Positions 5,092-6,726 of a stretch of DNA of 6,726 nucleotides are shown here, one piece after another. A model generated the notes under the pieces. That model did no database searches. It was not told the origin of the DNA and saw nothing but the letters and a program-made list of their open reading frames with translations. The stretch is from JACKOD01 sp041591635. GTDB lineage: Bacteria > Pseudomonadota > Gammaproteobacteria > Pseudomonadales > Oleiphilaceae. The stretch spans positions 1 to 6,726 of the forward strand of contig JBFHRO010000180.1 in the NCBI GenBank assembly GCA_041591635.1, in the 5' to 3' direction. How positions within the stretch are numbered: the first letter of the stretch is position 1; every line of letters begins with the position of its first letter. A program made the translations under genes and the position numbers.

Positions 5092-6726
5092 GTCCATGGC
5101 GATCACTAGGCTAAAAGGAGTCGGCGAGCGTTTGGCCGCAACGCTCGCTCGCCTGCAGATTTATAGCGTGCAGGATTTGCTGTTTCATTTGCCCAGCCGT
5201 TATCAGAATCGTAGTTGCGTTCACCCTATTGATGGGCTGCAACTCGGTGATGAGTGCGTGATTGAGGGCGAGGTCACTCAAAGTCGCCTGCTCTTTGGCA
5301 AACGGCGCAGCCTGCAGGTGAGTCTCAGTGACGAGAGTGGCGTGATTCAGTTGCGCTTCTTTCACTTTAGTGCAGGGCAAAAACAGCAGCTTGCTCCGAG
5401 GGTTCGCCTGCGCTGTTTTGGTGAAGTGCGCCGGGGCAGTGCAGGGTTAGAGCTCTATCATCCGGAATATAAAGTCATCGACGATGCCTTCATAGCACCG
5501 GTTGAGAATGCGCTGACCCCGGTTTATCCGCTCACCGAAGGATTGCAGCAAACACGGCTGCGGCAACTGGTCGATCAGGCGCTGACCTTGCTGGAGCGTT
5601 ATCCGGTCACCGAGTTATTGCCGCCCAGTGTCTGTGACCGCTATCGGATGCCGCCACTGGCCAGTGCGCTGGCCCTGCTGCACCGCCCGCCGGTGGATGT
5701 GGACGTTCAGGCGCTTGAAGCGGGATTGCACCCGCTGCAGCAACGTTTGGTCGCGGAAGAACTGCTGGCTCATCACCTCAGCTTGCAGAAGCTGCGGCAG
5801 CGGGTGCAGTCGTTCAATGCCTGTTCGTTGGCCGGACCTAATCCACTTGCCGAGCGTTTTCAGGACGCGCTGCCCTTTAAACTGACGCCGGCCCAGCAGC
5901 GCGTGGTAAAAGAAATCCGCGCTGATTTACAGCGGCCGGTACCTATGTTGCGGCTGGTGCAGGGTGATGTGGGCTCGGGCAAAACGGTAGTGGCGGCGCT
6001 TGCCGCACTGGAAGCGGTGAATGGGGGGTATCAGGCTGCCTTGATGGCACCCACGGAAATTCTCGCGGAACAGCACTGGCGTAATTTTGACCAATGGCTT
6101 GGCCCTCTGGGGGTTCGACTGGTGTGGCTCAGTGGCAAGGTCAAGGGTAAAAAACGTGAACAGGCACTGGAAGCCATTCGCCTTGGACATGCCGACCTGG
6201 TGATAGGCACGCACGCCTTGTTTCAAGATGAGGTTGTATTTGACCGTCTGGCGCTGGCGATTATCGATGAACAGCACCGCTTTGGTGTGCACCAGCGTCT
6301 GGCCTTGAAAAACAAGGCCCATGCGACCGGCTGGATCGCGCATCAGCTCATCATGACGGCAACACCCATTCCCCGCACGCTGGCCATGAGTGCGTATGCC
6401 GATCTTGATGTGTCGGTCATTGATGAGTTGCCGGCAGGGAGGCAGCCCGTTACCACAGTGGTCGTACCCGACACCCGACGCGACCAGGTGATATCCCGGG
6501 TGCGCGATGCCTGCCAGCAGGGGCGCCAGGCCTATTGGGTCTGCACCTTGATTGAGGAGTCAGAGGCCCTGCAGTGCCAGGCGGCCGAGGTAACCGCTCG
6601 CGAACTGTCTGAGGTGTTGCCGCAGTTACGCATTGGTCTTGTACACGGGCGAATGAAGGCCGATGCCAAAGCGGTGGTCATGAGTGGATTTAAAGAAGGA
6701 GCGATTGACTTGCTGGTGGCGACCAC
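5078..6726 (+). CDS. recG: ATP-dependent DNA helicase RecG (3' end cut by window)
   Basis: Branched-DNA translocase that reverses stalled replication forks and processes Holliday and D-/R-loop structures. The frame is open from the ATG at 5078 to the window edge, giving 549 residues of an expected 690 or so; about 140 C-terminal residues, including the end of the second helicase domain, lie outside. Visible in order: LKGVGERLAATL (12-23) and LLFHLPSRYQNR; the OB-fold wedge domain (roughly 50-145, with the FFHFSAGQ strand); LTPVYPLTEG; Walker A GDVGSGKT (296-303); APTEILAEQH; the Walker B box DEQHRFGVHQR (397-407); motif III TATPIPRTLA (427-436); and LVHGRMK (521-527). The start at 5078 gives 11 residues before LKGVG, close to Pseudomonas RecG as I recall it; an ATG at 5096 is possible. 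It begins inside the end of oxyR, so the two are probably cotranscribed and translationally coupled. The Shine-Dalgarno site is weak. Confidence 0.96.
   Translation, partial: MTSLESMAITRLKGVGERLAATLARLQIYSVQDLLFHLPSRYQNRSCVHPIDGLQLGDECVIEGEVTQSRLLFGKRRSLQVSLSDESGVIQLRFFHFSAGQKQQLAPRVRLRCFGEVRRGSAGLELYHPEYKVIDDAFIAPVENALTPVYPLTEGLQQTRLRQLVDQALTLLERYPVTELLPPSVCDRYRMPPLASALALLHRPPVDVDVQALEAGLHPLQQRLVAEELLAHHLSLQKLRQRVQSFNACSLAGPNPLAERFQDALPFKLTPAQQRVVKEIRADLQRPVPMLRLVQGDVGSGKTVVAALAALEAVNGGYQAALMAPTEILAEQHWRNFDQWLGPLGVRLVWLSGKVKGKKREQALEAIRLGHADLVIGTHALFQDEVVFDRLALAIIDEQHRFGVHQRLALKNKAHATGWIAHQLIMTATPIPRTLAMSAYADLDVSVIDELPAGRQPVTTVVVPDTRRDQVISRVRDACQQGRQAYWVCTLIEESEALQCQAAEVTARELSEVLPQLRIGLVHGRMKADAKAVVMSGFKEGAIDLLVAT
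5124..5148 (+). repeat. Perfect 9-base inverted repeat just inside recG
   Basis: GCGAGCGTT (5124-5132) and AACGCTCGC (5140-5148) are perfect complements around a 7-base loop, a GC-rich hairpin in RNA extendable by one G-U pair. It starts 46 bases after the recG start codon and 32 bases after the oxyR stop. No T-run follows, so it is not a standard intrinsic terminator. The codons it occupies encode the conserved GERLAATLA helix, so the symmetry may come partly from coding constraint. Confidence 0.6.

Noticed and set aside
5927..6343. A 138-codon minus-strand open frame opposite the recG helicase domain
   Set aside because: The plus strand carries Walker A and DEQH motifs in a continuous RecG frame, so this is a shadow.
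1..6726. Defence island, mobile element, CRISPR array, RNA gene or undescribed gene system
   Set aside because: All six genes belong to known housekeeping or stress families and fill nearly the whole window. I saw no transposase, integrase, repeat array, tRNA or rRNA signature, or compositional break.

Overview
The window is a chromosomal housekeeping and stress-response segment from a gammaproteobacterium. It holds six protein-coding genes, tightly packed on both strands, and no sign of mobile DNA. The order spoT, ridA ... oxyR, recG matches what I recall of Pseudomonas chromosomes and their relatives, and the proteins resemble Pseudomonas/Cellvibrio-type sequences more than enterobacterial ones. 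I therefore infer Pseudomonadales or a neighbouring order; the species cannot be set from this window. The DNA is moderately GC-rich throughout and shows no obvious compositional break.

Layout. The left edge (1-1857, +) is the 3' seven-eighths of spoT, the bifunctional (p)ppGpp synthetase/hydrolase; about 90 N-terminal codons lie outside. After 44 bases comes ridA (1902-2285, +), an intact reactive enamine/imine deaminase that is probably cotranscribed with spoT. Only 8 bases separate it from two minus-strand genes that converge on it. These are rlmJ (2294-3133), a 23S rRNA adenine-N6 methyltransferase, and upstream of it a YeeZ-like atypical short-chain dehydrogenase (3127-4011). The latter overlaps rlmJ by 7 bases, so the two form a likely translationally coupled pair. 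An 81-base divergent control region (4012-4092) separates this pair from oxyR (4093-5091, +), a peroxide-sensing LysR-type regulator with both redox cysteines at positions 199 and 208. recG (5078 to the right edge, +) overlaps the end of oxyR by 14 bases and is cut by the window after 549 codons.

How they fit together. spoT controls the stringent response, ridA removes reactive intermediates of PLP enzymes, oxyR controls peroxide defence, and recG remodels stalled forks and recombination intermediates. The oxyR-recG overlap suggests that peroxide sensing and DNA repair share a transcript. rlmJ and the dehydrogenase have no evident functional tie to the others beyond sharing the oxyR control region.

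Nothing here looks like an undescribed multi-gene system. The points worth a second look are small: two departures from the usual synthetase motifs of SpoT, an OxyR-like half-site in the oxyR leader, a Glu at the OxyR His125 position, an OxyR C-terminal tail, and a strong hairpin just inside recG.
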